Shown here one piece after another: positions 36,481 through 44,641 of a stretch of DNA of 64,000 nt. The notes under the pieces were generated by a model. The model was not told the origin of the DNA. It saw only the letters and a program-made list of their open reading frames with translations, and made no database searches. A program made the position numbers and the translations under genes. The stretch comes from Novosphingobium sp. (GTDB lineage Bacteria > Pseudomonadota > Alphaproteobacteria > Sphingomonadales > Sphingomonadaceae): the NCBI RefSeq assembly GCF_020852455.1, contig NZ_JADZAT010000014.1:62001-126000 (forward strand). The letters run 5' to 3'. Position 1 is the first letter of the stretch; each line of letters opens with the position of its first letter.

Positions 36481-39147
36481 ATGACCATGCGCATGCTGAT
36501 CGATGCGCGCCACCAGGAAGAAACCCGGGTGGCGGTGCTCAAGGGCAACCGAATTGAAGAGTTCGACTTTGAATCTGCCGATCACAAGCAGATCAAGGGC
36601 AATATCTATCTCGCCAAGGTAACCAGGGTAGAACCCTCGCTGCAGGCCGCGTTCGTCGATTTCGGCGGCAACCGCCACGGCTTCCTGGCGTTCAGTGAAA
36701 TCCACCCGGATTACTACCAGATCCCCAAGGAAGACCGCGAGCAGCTGCTGGCGGAAGAAGCCGCCCATGCCGAAGAAGAGGCCGCCCTGCGCGCCAAGGC
36801 CGAGGGTGAGGAAGACTTCGTTGGTGACGACGAACTGGGTGAAAGCTTTGCCGACGAACTGGCCGGCACCACTCACGAACATCATCACGACGATGATTTC
36901 GGCGGGGTGACCGAAGTCGACACCGCCGAAAAGGACGAAGTCGCCACAATCGAAGACGGTCACGTCGATGACGCTTTCGACCATGAAGGCGAAGAAGCCG
37001 CCGAGGAAGACACTGGCGAGCAGCGCCGCCGCGGTCGCGGACGCCGCCGTCAGGGTGGTTCGAATGGACGCGGTCACGCCAAGGAAGCCGATGAAATCCG
37101 CGCCAAGCGCATGGCGCTGCGCCGCCGTTACAAGATCCAGGACGTGATCCAGCGCCGCCAGGTGCTGCTGGTCCAGGTGGTCAAGGAAGAACGCGGCAAC
37201 AAGGGCGCTGCGCTGACCACCTATCTCAGCCTGGCCGGACGCTATTGCGTGCTGATGCCCAATTCCAGCCATGGTGGCGGAATCAGCCGCAAGATCAGCT
37301 CGTCGGCTGACCGCAAGCGCCTGAAGACCGTGATTGCCGAGCTTGATCTGCCCAAAACCATGGGCTGCATCGTCCGCACCGCCGGGCTGCAGCGCACCAA
37401 GACCGAGATCAAGCGCGACTTCGATTACCTGGCCCGGCTGTGGGACGGGATCCGCGAAACCACGCTGAAGAGCACCGCCCCGGCGCTGATCCATTCGGAC
37501 AGTGATCTGATCAAGCGGGCAATCCGCGACATCTATAACCGCGACATCGAAGACGTGGTGGTCGAAGGCGAAGAAGGCTACCGCGCCGCGCGTGACTTCA
37601 TGAAGCTGCTGATGCCCAGCCATGCCAAGCGGGTGAAGCAGTACGCCGATCCGGTGCCGCTGTTCCAGCGCTATGGCGCCGAAGACCAGCTGACCGCGAT
37701 GTACGATCCCGAAGTCCAGCTGAAGAGCGGCGGCTACATCGTCATCAATCCCACTGAAGCGCTGGTTTCGATCGACATCAACTCGGGCCGCTCGACCAAG
37801 GAACACGGGATCGAGGCGACCGCGCTCAACACCAACCTTGAAGCCGCCCGCGAAATCGCCCGCCAGCTGCGCCTGCGCGACATGGCCGGGCTGGTGGTGA
37901 TCGACTTTATCGACATGGAATACGGATCGAACGTCCGTAAGGTCGAGAAGGCGATGAAGGACGCGCTCAAGAATGATCGCGCGCGGATCCAGGTCGGCCG
38001 GATTTCCAGCTTCGGCCTGATGGAAATGAGCCGCCAGCGCCTGCGCACCGGCGTGCTTGAAGCCACCACCCGTGGCTGCCCGCACTGCGACGGCACCGGG
38101 CTGGTCCGCACCGCCTCCAGCGCCGGGCTTTCCGCATTGCGCCTGATCGAGGACGAAGCCGCCAAGGGCAAGGGCACCGTGATCTCGCTCTATGCCAGCA
38201 CCGAAGCTGCGGTTTACCTGCTCAACGCCAAGCGCGCCGATCTCGCCGAGATCGAGGAACGCTATGGCGTGCGCGTTGAAGTGCTGCCCGAAGGTGAGAA
38301 CGAAGGCGCCAAGATGCGCGTCGGCTCGTCCGGCCCGCGGCCTGAATTCACCCCCCGTTTCGAAACCATCGCCATCGAGGATGACGATGATGATGAGGTG
38401 ATCGAGGACGAGGACGATTTCGACGCTGAAGATCGTTCGAATGACGATGATGAAGGCCGCGGCAAGCGCCGCCGCAAGCGTCGCCGTCGGGGCGGTCGGG
38501 GCCGCGATGGCGGTGAAGATCGCAGCGACGAAGCCCGCGAAGCCGATGACGGCGACGAGGGTGAAGGCGAAGGCGAAGATGGCGGTGCTGACGAAGTCGG
38601 CGAAGATGGCGAAGCGCCCCGCAAACGGCGTCGGCGCGGTCGTCGTCGGCGCGGCGGCAAGGGCCGCGGTGACGGCAATGGCGGCGAAGGCGAAGGCGCT
38701 GAGGGTGAAGAGGCCTCGGACGATGCTGACCAGGCCCCGGCCGAAGCACCTGCCGCTGAACCCGTTGCCGAAGAAGCGCCGGCCAAGCCCAAGCGCAGCC
38801 GCAAGAAGAAGGTAGAAGCCGAACCCGAAGCCGAGGCACCTGCCGAAGCTCCGGCTGAGGCGCCAGCCGAAGCGGTTGCCGAGGAAGCCCCGGCCAAGCC
38901 CAAGCGGACCCGCAAGAAGAAGGTCGAAGCCGAACCCGAAGCCGAAGCTCCGGCTGAAGCACCGGCTGAAGCACCGGCTGACGCGGTTGCCGAGGAAGCC
39001 CCGGCCAAGCCGAAGCGGACCCGCAAGAAGAAGGCTGATGCCGAAGTGGCCGAAGCGGCCCCTGCCCCGGCGGACGAACCTGCTGCTGAGGAAGCAGAGT
39101 CAGCCAGCCCGCGTCGTGGCTGGTGGCAACGGACCTTCGGCGAATAA
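36481..39147 (+). CDS. rne: ribonuclease E
   Basis: An 888-residue Rne/Rng endoribonuclease, the core of the RNA degradosome. Order: S1 domain interrupted by a long acidic insert (~residues 75-190, with EHHHDDD and many Glu), RNase-H/5' sensor region, catalytic DNase I-like region (ALVSIDINSGR and LVVIDFIDMEYG carrying the metal Asp residues), zinc-link CPHCDGTG, then a disordered C-terminal scaffold with acidic and Arg-rich patches, three PAKPKRxRKKK repeats and the terminal GWW motif (RRGWWQRTFGE) that binds PNPase in Caulobacter. ATG at 36481 follows GGAG; the upstream open frame is not coding. Confidence 0.97.
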   Translation: MTMRMLIDARHQEETRVAVLKGNRIEEFDFESADHKQIKGNIYLAKVTRVEPSLQAAFVDFGGNRHGFLAFSEIHPDYYQIPKEDREQLLAEEAAHAEEEAALRAKAEGEEDFVGDDELGESFADELAGTTHEHHHDDDFGGVTEVDTAEKDEVATIEDGHVDDAFDHEGEEAAEEDTGEQRRRGRGRRRQGGSNGRGHAKEADEIRAKRMALRRRYKIQDVIQRRQVLLVQVVKEERGNKGAALTTYLSLAGRYCVLMPNSSHGGGISRKISSSADRKRLKTVIAELDLPKTMGCIVRTAGLQRTKTEIKRDFDYLARLWDGIRETTLKSTAPALIHSDSDLIKRAIRDIYNRDIEDVVVEGEEGYRAARDFMKLLMPSHAKRVKQYADPVPLFQRYGAEDQLTAMYDPEVQLKSGGYIVINPTEALVSIDINSGRSTKEHGIEATALNTNLEAAREIARQLRLRDMAGLVVIDFIDMEYGSNVRKVEKAMKDALKNDRARIQVGRISSFGLMEMSRQRLRTGVLEATTRGCPHCDGTGLVRTASSAGLSALRLIEDEAAKGKGTVISLYASTEAAVYLLNAKRADLAEIEERYGVRVEVLPEGENEGAKMRVGSSGPRPEFTPRFETIAIEDDDDDEVIEDEDDFDAEDRSNDDDEGRGKRRRKRRRRGGRGRDGGEDRSDEAREADDGDEGEGEGEDGGADEVGEDGEAPRKRRRRGRRRRGGKGRGDGNGGEGEGAEGEEASDDADQAPAEAPAAEPVAEEAPAKPKRSRKKKVEAEPEAEAPAEAPAEAPAEAVAEEAPAKPKRTRKKKVEAEPEAEAPAEAPAEAPADAVAEEAPAKPKRTRKKKADAEVAEAAPAPADEPAAEEAESASPRRGWWQRTFGE
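38764..39042 (+). repeat. 111-bp tandem repeat within rne
   Basis: Units begin at 38764, 38875 and 38986 (GTTGCCGA(A/G)GAAGC...), exactly 111 bp (37 codons) apart, two full copies and a partial third. The encoded unit is VAEEAPAKPKR(S/T)RKKK plus an Ala/Pro/Glu spacer. Being in frame and in the disordered scaffold, copy number can vary without damage. Confidence 0.9.
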
Positions 39148-39156
39148 TCACCCAGG

Positions 39157-40152
39157 ATGGCCGCGCCCGATCGCGCATCGGGCGCGGCCAATCTTTCCGA
39201 ACGTCCCTATCACCATTTGCGCGGCGGGGGGTTCCGCAACCCGCCCGGCAGTCCGCGCAACTCCGCACGCCTGCGCGATTATCTCAAGTTCCTGTTGTGG
39301 GACATGCGCTGGAAGCGTCTGCCGCCGCTGCCGCCAGGCCTGGCCAGCTCCACTCCGCCCGATCTTGCCGGCCTGTCCGAGAACCAGATCGCCTGGCTGG
39401 GCCATGCCTGCTTTGCGATAAAGCTGGGCGGTCGGCTGGTCCTGACAGATCCCTATCTGGGCGATGTCGCCGGGCCGATGGCACTTGGCCCGCGCCGGTT
39501 CCTGCCCCCCGCGCTGCGGGCGCATGAACTGCCCCGGCTCGATCTGATCGCGATCAGCCACAACCATTACGATCATGTCGATGTGGCCGCGCTCAAGGCC
39601 TATCGCTGGCGCGCCGAGACGCCGGTGGTCTGCCCGCTGGGGCTGGCGCCCCTGTTCCGCAAGCTGGGTTTTATCCAGGTCGTCGAACTCGACTGGTGGC
39701 AGGACTGGCAGCTGGGCGACCTCACCGTAACCGCCCTGCCCGCAGTCCATTTTTCCGGGCGCGGCCTGTTCGATCGCAACCGCACCTTGTGGGCCAGCCT
39801 GGCCTTTGCCTCGCCCGCCAGGAAGGTCTGGTTCGGCGGCGATACTGGCTATGGCGCCTGCTTCCGCGAGATCGGCGAACGCTACGGACCATTCGATCTC
39901 GCCCTGATCGGGATCGGCGCCTACACCCCGCGTGTGATCATGGAGGCGAGCCACGCCACCCCCGAGGAAGCCGTGCAGATCGCTCGCGACCTGCAAGCCC
40001 GCGCCGCCGTGGGCATGCACTGGGGCAGCATCATGCTGACGCCGGAAGATCCGTTCGAAGCGCCGGTGCGGTTCCGCCAGGCCGCGCTGGAGCAGCAGTA
40101 TGGCGAGGCGAATGCGTGGGTTATGCAGGTGGGCGAAGTGCGGGGGTTTTAG
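39157..40152 (+). CDS. MBL-fold metallohydrolase (NAPE-PLD/UlaG-like)
   Basis: A 331-residue metallo-beta-lactamase-fold enzyme. The zinc motif SHNHYDHVD (about 128-136), preceded by WLGHACFAIKLGG and followed by VWFGGDTGYG and MHWGS, matches the N-acylphosphatidylethanolamine phospholipase D-like / UlaG-like group. YHHLxxGGFRNPPGSP near the N-terminus is typical of bacterial NAPE-PLD-like proteins. Substrate unknown; a membrane phospholipid is plausible. It starts 9 bases after rne and has no proper ribosome site; the first codons lie in a strong hairpin. Confidence 0.85.
   Translation: MAAPDRASGAANLSERPYHHLRGGGFRNPPGSPRNSARLRDYLKFLLWDMRWKRLPPLPPGLASSTPPDLAGLSENQIAWLGHACFAIKLGGRLVLTDPYLGDVAGPMALGPRRFLPPALRAHELPRLDLIAISHNHYDHVDVAALKAYRWRAETPVVCPLGLAPLFRKLGFIQVVELDWWQDWQLGDLTVTALPAVHFSGRGLFDRNRTLWASLAFASPARKVWFGGDTGYGACFREIGERYGPFDLALIGIGAYTPRVIMEASHATPEEAVQIARDLQARAAVGMHWGSIMLTPEDPFEAPVRFRQAALEQQYGEANAWVMQVGEVRGF
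39159..39189 (+). terminator. 13-bp hairpin after rne, inside the next start
   Basis: GGCCGCGCCCGAT (39159-39171), loop CGCGC, ATCGGGCGCGGCC (39177-39189): a perfect 13-bp stem, followed by AATCTTTCC, a weak T-run. It starts 11 bases after the rne stop and covers codons 1-11 of the MBL gene. It could partially end rne transcription or hide the MBL start. Confidence 0.5.
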
Positions 40153-40248
40153 GGCGCGAAGCTAGATGGCGCCCCCGGATCAGCGACTGAATTTGGGGAT
40201 TTGTGAAGATCGAACCAATCACCGTTTGATGGCGAAATTGAACATCTC

Positions 40249-40782
40249 TCAACGGAAGATCGTCACTTCATCGTGTTTCAAAGCTGCCAGAGCCTCCAGC
40301 CAAGGCATACCCTTTGTCACCTCGCGGCGTGAAGCGCTGAAAGTTTCCGTGGCAATCGCTCCGGAATACAACCTGACAAGCAGGCCAGCATAGGGAAGAC
40401 CCAGTTCGTCTCGAAGGTCATTGAGGACGGCGTTCCAGAGCTCGAGACTGTCTGAGCCGCCACCGTTTGGCTTAGCAGCAGCCCTGCGGCGGTCCTCATT
40501 TGCACGGGCAATTTTGGTTGCCGACCAGCCCTTACGCTTCATGCGGGCCTCTTCTTTGGCAAGCTCAGCCTCTAAGGCCTCTGGTGTGTCATTGCGACGC
40601 GCCAGAACAGTACCGCAGTCACAATGTCCACTCGTTGTCAGGTATTGACGCTCGCCGTCCTGTAAAACCTTGCGGATGGAAAAGTTGTCGATCAGGTCTG
40701 CTACTCGACCATGCCGCTCCATCACTGCACGGACGGAGGCAGCGTCATCGGTGGGCGCAATCAATGTGATGAAGTGACACAC
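40249..40782 (-). CDS. uncharacterised protein with N-terminal MCHF (177 aa)
   Basis: The 177-residue product is not recognised. It begins MCHFITLIAP and has a Cys/His cluster GHCDCGT (H53, C54, C56); C2, H3, C54 and C56 could make a metal site. The middle is charged helix (LEAELAKEEARMKRKG), the C-terminus mixed. There is no signal or membrane segment. DNA here is visibly less GC-rich than its neighbours, suggesting recent acquisition. It is a single gene with spacers on both sides; the ATG at 40782 has no clear ribosome site. Confidence 0.65.
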   Translation of the reverse strand: MCHFITLIAPTDDAASVRAVMERHGRVADLIDNFSIRKVLQDGERQYLTTSGHCDCGTVLARRNDTPEALEAELAKEEARMKRKGWSATKIARANEDRRRAAAKPNGGGSDSLELWNAVLNDLRDELGLPYAGLLVRLYSGAIATETFSASRREVTKGMPWLEALAALKHDEVTIFR

Positions 40783-40900
40783 CCAGACAGGTTGGCGCGT
40801 CTTGTCAGTATTCGCAATGTTGTCGTGTCCGGACCGGCAGCTACCAGCAAAAAAATGCCGATAGCCGCCTGCCCCTCAACCAGCGAATACCACTACGCCC

Positions 40901-42703
40901 TCACGCCGTGGCGAACATCTCCACCGGCAGCGCCATCATCGCTTCGCCGCCCGTTTCCAGCTTGCGCCGCAGCGCCCCGGCATCGGGGGTGTAACGCTCG
41001 CCGAAATAGCGCGCGGTGACCAGCTTGGCTTCGTAGAAGGCCTTGTCTTCGCTGCCTTCGGCCAGCTTGGCGGCGGCCAGTTCGGCCATCCGCAGCCACA
41101 TCAGACCCAGGCTGACGATCCCCATGATGTGCATGTAATGATGCGCCCCGGCCCCGGCGTTGTTGGGGTTCATCATCCCGTTCTGCATCAGCCACATGGT
41201 CGCGGCCTTGAGCTCGCCATTGGCTTTTTCGATCTGACCGGCCAGCGCTTCGAGCTGGGGCTTGGCCTTGGCCGCGGCGCATTCGGCATCGACCAGGGCA
41301 AAGAAGGCCTGGACCGCACGGCCGCCCTGCATCGCCAGCTTGCGGCCGACCAGGTCCATCGCCTGCACGCCGTTGGCGCCTTCATAGATCTGGGTGATCC
41401 GGCAGTCGCGGACGAACTGGCTCATCCCCCATTCCTCGATGAAGCCGTGGCCGCCGAAGACCTGCTGCATCTGGACGCAGGTGTCGAAGCCCTTGTCGGT
41501 GCCATAGCCCTTGATCACCGGGGTCAGCAGGCTGATCAGATCGTCGGCCATCTGGCGCTCTTCCTCGCTGGCCGCCTTGTGCGACAGGTCAACCTGCAAG
41601 GCGCCCCACAGGCACAGCGCGCGCATGCCTTCGGTGAAGGCCTTGGCGTCCATCAGCATGCGGCGGATATCAGGGTGGACGAACAGCGTGTCGGCCTTTT
41701 CGTTCGGCTCGGCCGGGCCAGTCAGCGCGCGGCCCTGGCGGCGTTCGCCGGCGTACTTGACCGCGTTCTGATAGGCCGTTTCGGCCTGGCTCAGCCCCTG
41801 GATGCCCACGCCCAGGCGCGCGGCGTTCATCATGATGAACATCGCGGCCAGGCCCTTGTTCTCCTCGCCGACCATCCAGCCCGCGGCCCCGTCATAGTTC
41901 ATGACGCAGGTGGCGTTGGCGTGGATGCCCATCTTGTGCTCGATCGACCCGCACGACACCGCGTTGCGTTCACCCAGCGAGCCATCGTCATTCACCAGCA
42001 CCTTGGGGACGATGAACAGCGATATGCCCTTGGTGCTGTCGGGCGCGTCGGGGGTCTTGGCGAGGACCAGGTGGATGATGTTCTCGGTCAGGTCGTGGTC
42101 GCCCGCCGAAATGAAGATCTTGGTTCCGGTGATCGCATAGGACCCGTCGGCATTCGGCACCGCGCGGGTGCGGATCAGGCCAAGGTCGGTCCCGCAGTGC
42201 GGCTCGGTCAGGTTCATGGTGCCAAGCCATTCGTTGGCGATCATCTTGGGCAGGTACTTCGCCTGCTGCTCTGGGCTGCCCTTGACCAGGATCGCGCTGA
42301 CCGCGCCATTGGTGAGGCCGGGATACATCCCCCAGGCCTGATTGGCAGACGAGATGAATTCCTCGGCCATCATGCCCAGCACGTGCGGCATGCCCTGCCC
42401 GCCGAATTCCTCAGGCGCCGACAGCGTGCCCCAGCCTGCCTCGCGGAACTGCGCGTGGGCTTCCTTGAAGCCCTTGGGCGTGGTCACCGTGCCATCTGCG
42501 TGGCGGGTGCAGCCTTCCTGATCGCCCGACAGGTTGAGCGGCGCGAGCACCTCGCTGCAGAACTTGCCGCACTCTTCAACCACCACGTCGATCATGTCGG
42601 CGCTGGCGTTTTCAAAGCCGGGCAGGCTTGAATGCTGCTCAAGTTGCAGCAGTTCGTTGATGATGAAGCGGGTGTCGCGCGTAGGTGCCTTGTAAACGGG
42701 CAT
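40901..42703 (-). CDS. acyl-CoA dehydrogenase (long form, C-terminal extension)
   Basis: A 600-residue FAD acyl-CoA dehydrogenase, longer than the ~380-residue core, of the FadE/DmdC-like group. FAD-binding TMNLTEPHCGTDLG and the end of the barrel region QVFGGHGFIEEWG with QIYEGANGVQAMDLVGRK are visible, followed by an extra helical domain. It oxidises an acyl-CoA to the enoyl form in beta-oxidation or branched-chain degradation. It follows the MerR gene by 32 bases in the same direction, indicating control by that regulator. Confidence 0.92.
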   Translation of the reverse strand: MPVYKAPTRDTRFIINELLQLEQHSSLPGFENASADMIDVVVEECGKFCSEVLAPLNLSGDQEGCTRHADGTVTTPKGFKEAHAQFREAGWGTLSAPEEFGGQGMPHVLGMMAEEFISSANQAWGMYPGLTNGAVSAILVKGSPEQQAKYLPKMIANEWLGTMNLTEPHCGTDLGLIRTRAVPNADGSYAITGTKIFISAGDHDLTENIIHLVLAKTPDAPDSTKGISLFIVPKVLVNDDGSLGERNAVSCGSIEHKMGIHANATCVMNYDGAAGWMVGEENKGLAAMFIMMNAARLGVGIQGLSQAETAYQNAVKYAGERRQGRALTGPAEPNEKADTLFVHPDIRRMLMDAKAFTEGMRALCLWGALQVDLSHKAASEEERQMADDLISLLTPVIKGYGTDKGFDTCVQMQQVFGGHGFIEEWGMSQFVRDCRITQIYEGANGVQAMDLVGRKLAMQGGRAVQAFFALVDAECAAAKAKPQLEALAGQIEKANGELKAATMWLMQNGMMNPNNAGAGAHHYMHIMGIVSLGLMWLRMAELAAAKLAEGSEDKAFYEAKLVTARYFGERYTPDAGALRRKLETGGEAMMALPVEMFATA

Positions 42704-42735
42704 GGTGTGTATCCTTGGTGTAGCTGGTGTGCGTC

Positions 42736-43179
42736 TTAACGGACACCGAAGTCGATGTTTTCGACCAGTTTGATGAACTCGTTAAGCTCGGAGATCGCGG
42801 CATCAAGATCGTCACGCTGCTGGCGCAGCCGCTCAACCTTTTCGCGGCACCGCTGGACCGTGACGCGGCGCTGCTCGACCCGGCCATCGCCCAGGTCGTA
42901 CAGGTCGATCATTTCCTTGATCTCGGTCAGGCTGAAACCGACGTTCTTGGCGCGCAGGATCCAGGCGAGCCGGGCCCGGTCACGCTTGGAATAGACGCGG
43001 GTCAGCCCGATCCGTTGCGGAGCGATCAGCCCCTCGTCCTCGTAGAACCGCAGCGCGCGGGCGGTAACGCCGAATTCCACAGTCAGGTCCGAGATCGAGA
43101 ACTGCTCACGGTCAAGCGCATCGGGCGTTTCGATATGCGCGCCGTCGTGGCTTGCGGGGGATGCGCCGAGATGGTCCAT
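42736..43179 (-). CDS. MerR-family regulator (LiuR-like)
   Basis: A 147-residue MerR-type activator/repressor. The helix-turn-helix (FSISDLTVEFGVTARALRFY, residues ~26-46) and wing (DEGLIAPQRIGLTRVYSKRD) are clear, followed by the dimer coiled coil; no metal-binding Cys at the C-terminus. The position before an acyl-CoA dehydrogenase and the operator 21-36 bases upstream suggest a LiuR/fatty-acid-type regulator. ATG at 43177-43179 is chosen over a TTG three codons earlier. Confidence 0.9.
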   Translation of the reverse strand: MDHLGASPASHDGAHIETPDALDREQFSISDLTVEFGVTARALRFYEDEGLIAPQRIGLTRVYSKRDRARLAWILRAKNVGFSLTEIKEMIDLYDLGDGRVEQRRVTVQRCREKVERLRQQRDDLDAAISELNEFIKLVENIDFGVR

Positions 43180-43199
43180 GGCACGCAAGATAGCTTCCC

Positions 43200-43215
43200 T
43201 TTACGTAAGCGTCAA
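43200..43215. promoter_or_regulatory. candidate MerR/LiuR operator
   Basis: On the regulator strand the 16 bases TTGACGCTTACGTAAA form an imperfect dyad (TTGACG..ACGTAA type) like the LiuR-type operator, lying 21 bases upstream of the MerR start and overlapping the hisI stop. The left half TTGACG could also serve as a -35. This would give autoregulation and control of the acyl-CoA dehydrogenase. Match is by eye. Confidence 0.55.
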
Positions 43216-43589
43216 CTTGCGATCCGGACCAGCCCCGCTCCCTCGATCCGGCGATAGAAACAGCTCAACGCACCGGTGTGGCAGGCCGGCCCGGCCGGTT
43301 CGACCAGCAAGACCAACGCATCCTGGTCACAATCGACCCGGATTTCCCGGACCTTGAGCACATGGCCCGAACTTTCGCCCTTCATCCACAGTCGCCCGCG
43401 CGAGCGGGAGTGGAAGTGGGCCAGACCGGTTTCGCGTGTCCTAGCCAAGGCTTCGGCATCCATGAAGGCAACCATCAGCACTTCGCCGCGCGCTGCATCG
43501 ACCGCCACTGCGGTCAGCAGGCCCTGGGCATCGAACTTTGGCAGGAACTCCTCACCCTGCTCGATTCTCTGGGATTGGTCGTGGCTCAT
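43212..43589 (-). CDS. hisI: phosphoribosyl-AMP cyclohydrolase
   Basis: A 125-residue monofunctional HisI that opens the purine ring in histidine synthesis. The metal-binding [13 protein letters not shown] region and the zinc cysteines ([14 protein letters not shown]) are present, and [30 protein letters not shown] are typical. There is no HisE part. Other his genes are not adjacent. ATG at 43587-43589; the upstream open frame is noncoding. Confidence 0.95.
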   Translation of the reverse strand: MSHDQSQRIEQGEEFLPKFDAQGLLTAVAVDAARGEVLMVAFMDAEALARTRETGLAHFHSRSRGRLWMKGESSGHVLKVREIRVDCDQDALVLLVEPAGPACHTGALSCFYRRIEGAGLVRIAS

Positions 43590-43681
43590 GCTGCTCCCTT
43601 GTTGCAAGATAACCACATATGTCGACCAAAAACTGCGCTGCGAACGCTTCGCGCTTCCCTTGACGGCCAGTTTCGGAGATT

Positions 43682-43842
43682 CAGGCGCCGCGGAAGGCAC
43701 AAGGCCCAGGTTCAGGGACCGCAAACCGCATGAGGGATCGGGCGAGGCGGCACTAAAGGGGGAGCCGCCAAACCACGCAAGTGGCGCCTGGAGAGTTTCG
43801 TCACGAGGACGCCCGGAGCTTCGGTTCCGGGCGTTTTCGTTT
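43682..43842 (+). ncRNA. candidate structured RNA with terminator
   Basis: Between divergent hisI and convergent comF there is a compact structured segment with no coding frame. CAGGCGCC (43682-43689) pairs with GGCGCCTG (43783-43790) to close a ~109-base domain; inside are CCC/GGG (43705-43717), GGCGGC-loop-GCCGCC (43746-43769) and CCAC-GCAA-GTGG (43773-43784, which competes with the closing stem). An intrinsic terminator follows at 43810-43842. No family was recognised (SRP, 6S, tmRNA and known riboswitch cores do not match), and the upstream promoter is unclear (TTGACG at 43660-43665 has no good -10). Confidence 0.5.
43810..43842 (+). terminator. intrinsic terminator on plus strand
   Basis: CGCCCGGA (43810-43817), 8-base loop, TCCGGGCG (43826-43833), then TTTTCGTTT. 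It ends just before the comF stop on the other strand. It has no T-run on the minus strand, so it terminates plus-strand transcription; the only plus-strand transcript available is the structured RNA above. Confidence 0.8.
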
Positions 43843-43846
43843 CAAG

Positions 43847-44590
43847 TCAGGTCAGGTCCAACGCCTCGTCAAGCACGCGGGCGAAGCAGGCCACCACCAC
43901 CTTGTCCGTCCGCGCCCGTTTGAGCACACCGACGCAGGCATCGCTGGTGGCACCGCTGGTCAGCACATCATCGACCAGCAGAACCCTGGCCCCGGACAGG
44001 CGACTCGCGCGCCGCGGGTTCACCGCGATTGCCCCCGCCAGCGCCCGGGCCCGCGCCTTGCGTCCCAATCCGCCCAGCGTTGGCGTGCGCCTGGTGCGGA
44101 CCAGCGCGTCAACCAGCAGTTCGGCCCCCGTTGCCTTCGCCAATTCACCGGCCAGCAGCGCCGACTGGTTGAACCCCCGGCTCCACAACCGCCAGCGATG
44201 CAGTGGAACCGGCACGATCAGCCAGCCCGGGCCGACCTCGGCTGGCAGTTGCGCGGCGATCAGCCGGGCCAGCATCGGCGCCAGCGCGATCCGGTGGCCG
44301 TGCTTCAGCGCCAGGATCAGCTTGCGCGAGGCATCGTTGTAGAGCGTGCCGGCCGCAATCCCGTCATGCCGGGGCGGATCAGCCAGGCATACCGCGCAGA
44401 TCGAGCCGGCGGCAGTGCTGCTGTCAAACGGGCGCTGGCAGCTGGTGCAACTGGGTTGCCCGGGTATCGCCAGTTCGGCCCAGCAGCCGGAGCACAGGCC
44501 CGATTGCGCCGCCAGCCCTTCGCCGCACAGCGGACAGCGCGGGGGGAAGACCAGGTCAACGACCGGGGCAAGGATCGCGGGCACTTGCAT
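43847..44590 (-). CDS. comF: ComF-family phosphoribosyltransferase-like protein
   Basis: A 247-residue protein with an N-terminal zinc-finger region (CPLCGEGL, CSGCWAEL, CTSCQRPF, CAVC) and a C-terminal PRTase domain with LLVDDVLTSGAT (PRPP loop). ComF homologues assist DNA uptake in competent bacteria; the biochemical role in alphaproteobacteria is not settled. It is divergent from the methyltransferase gene by 51 bases. Confidence 0.9.
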   Translation of the reverse strand: MQVPAILAPVVDLVFPPRCPLCGEGLAAQSGLCSGCWAELAIPGQPSCTSCQRPFDSSTAAGSICAVCLADPPRHDGIAAGTLYNDASRKLILALKHGHRIALAPMLARLIAAQLPAEVGPGWLIVPVPLHRWRLWSRGFNQSALLAGELAKATGAELLVDALVRTRRTPTLGGLGRKARARALAGAIAVNPRRASRLSGARVLLVDDVLTSGATSDACVGVLKRARTDKVVVACFARVLDEALDLT

Positions 44591-44641
44591 CGATTCCAGC
44601 TATCGCTTGCGCGCCGCTCCGGCGCAAGGCAGGGCGTTGGC

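Noticed and set aside
36352..38085. 577-codon open frame opposite rne
   Set aside because: Antisense shadow of the RNase E gene; codon pattern is that of the real gene reversed.
41129..42631. 500-codon open frame opposite the acyl-CoA dehydrogenase
   Set aside because: Antisense shadow; no ribosome site and no recognisable domain.
43590..43846. tRNA, SRP RNA, 6S RNA or tmRNA between hisI and comF
   Set aside because: No acceptor/T-loop pattern, no GGAAGGAAGC-like SRP core and no tmRNA tag frame; left as an unassigned structured RNA.
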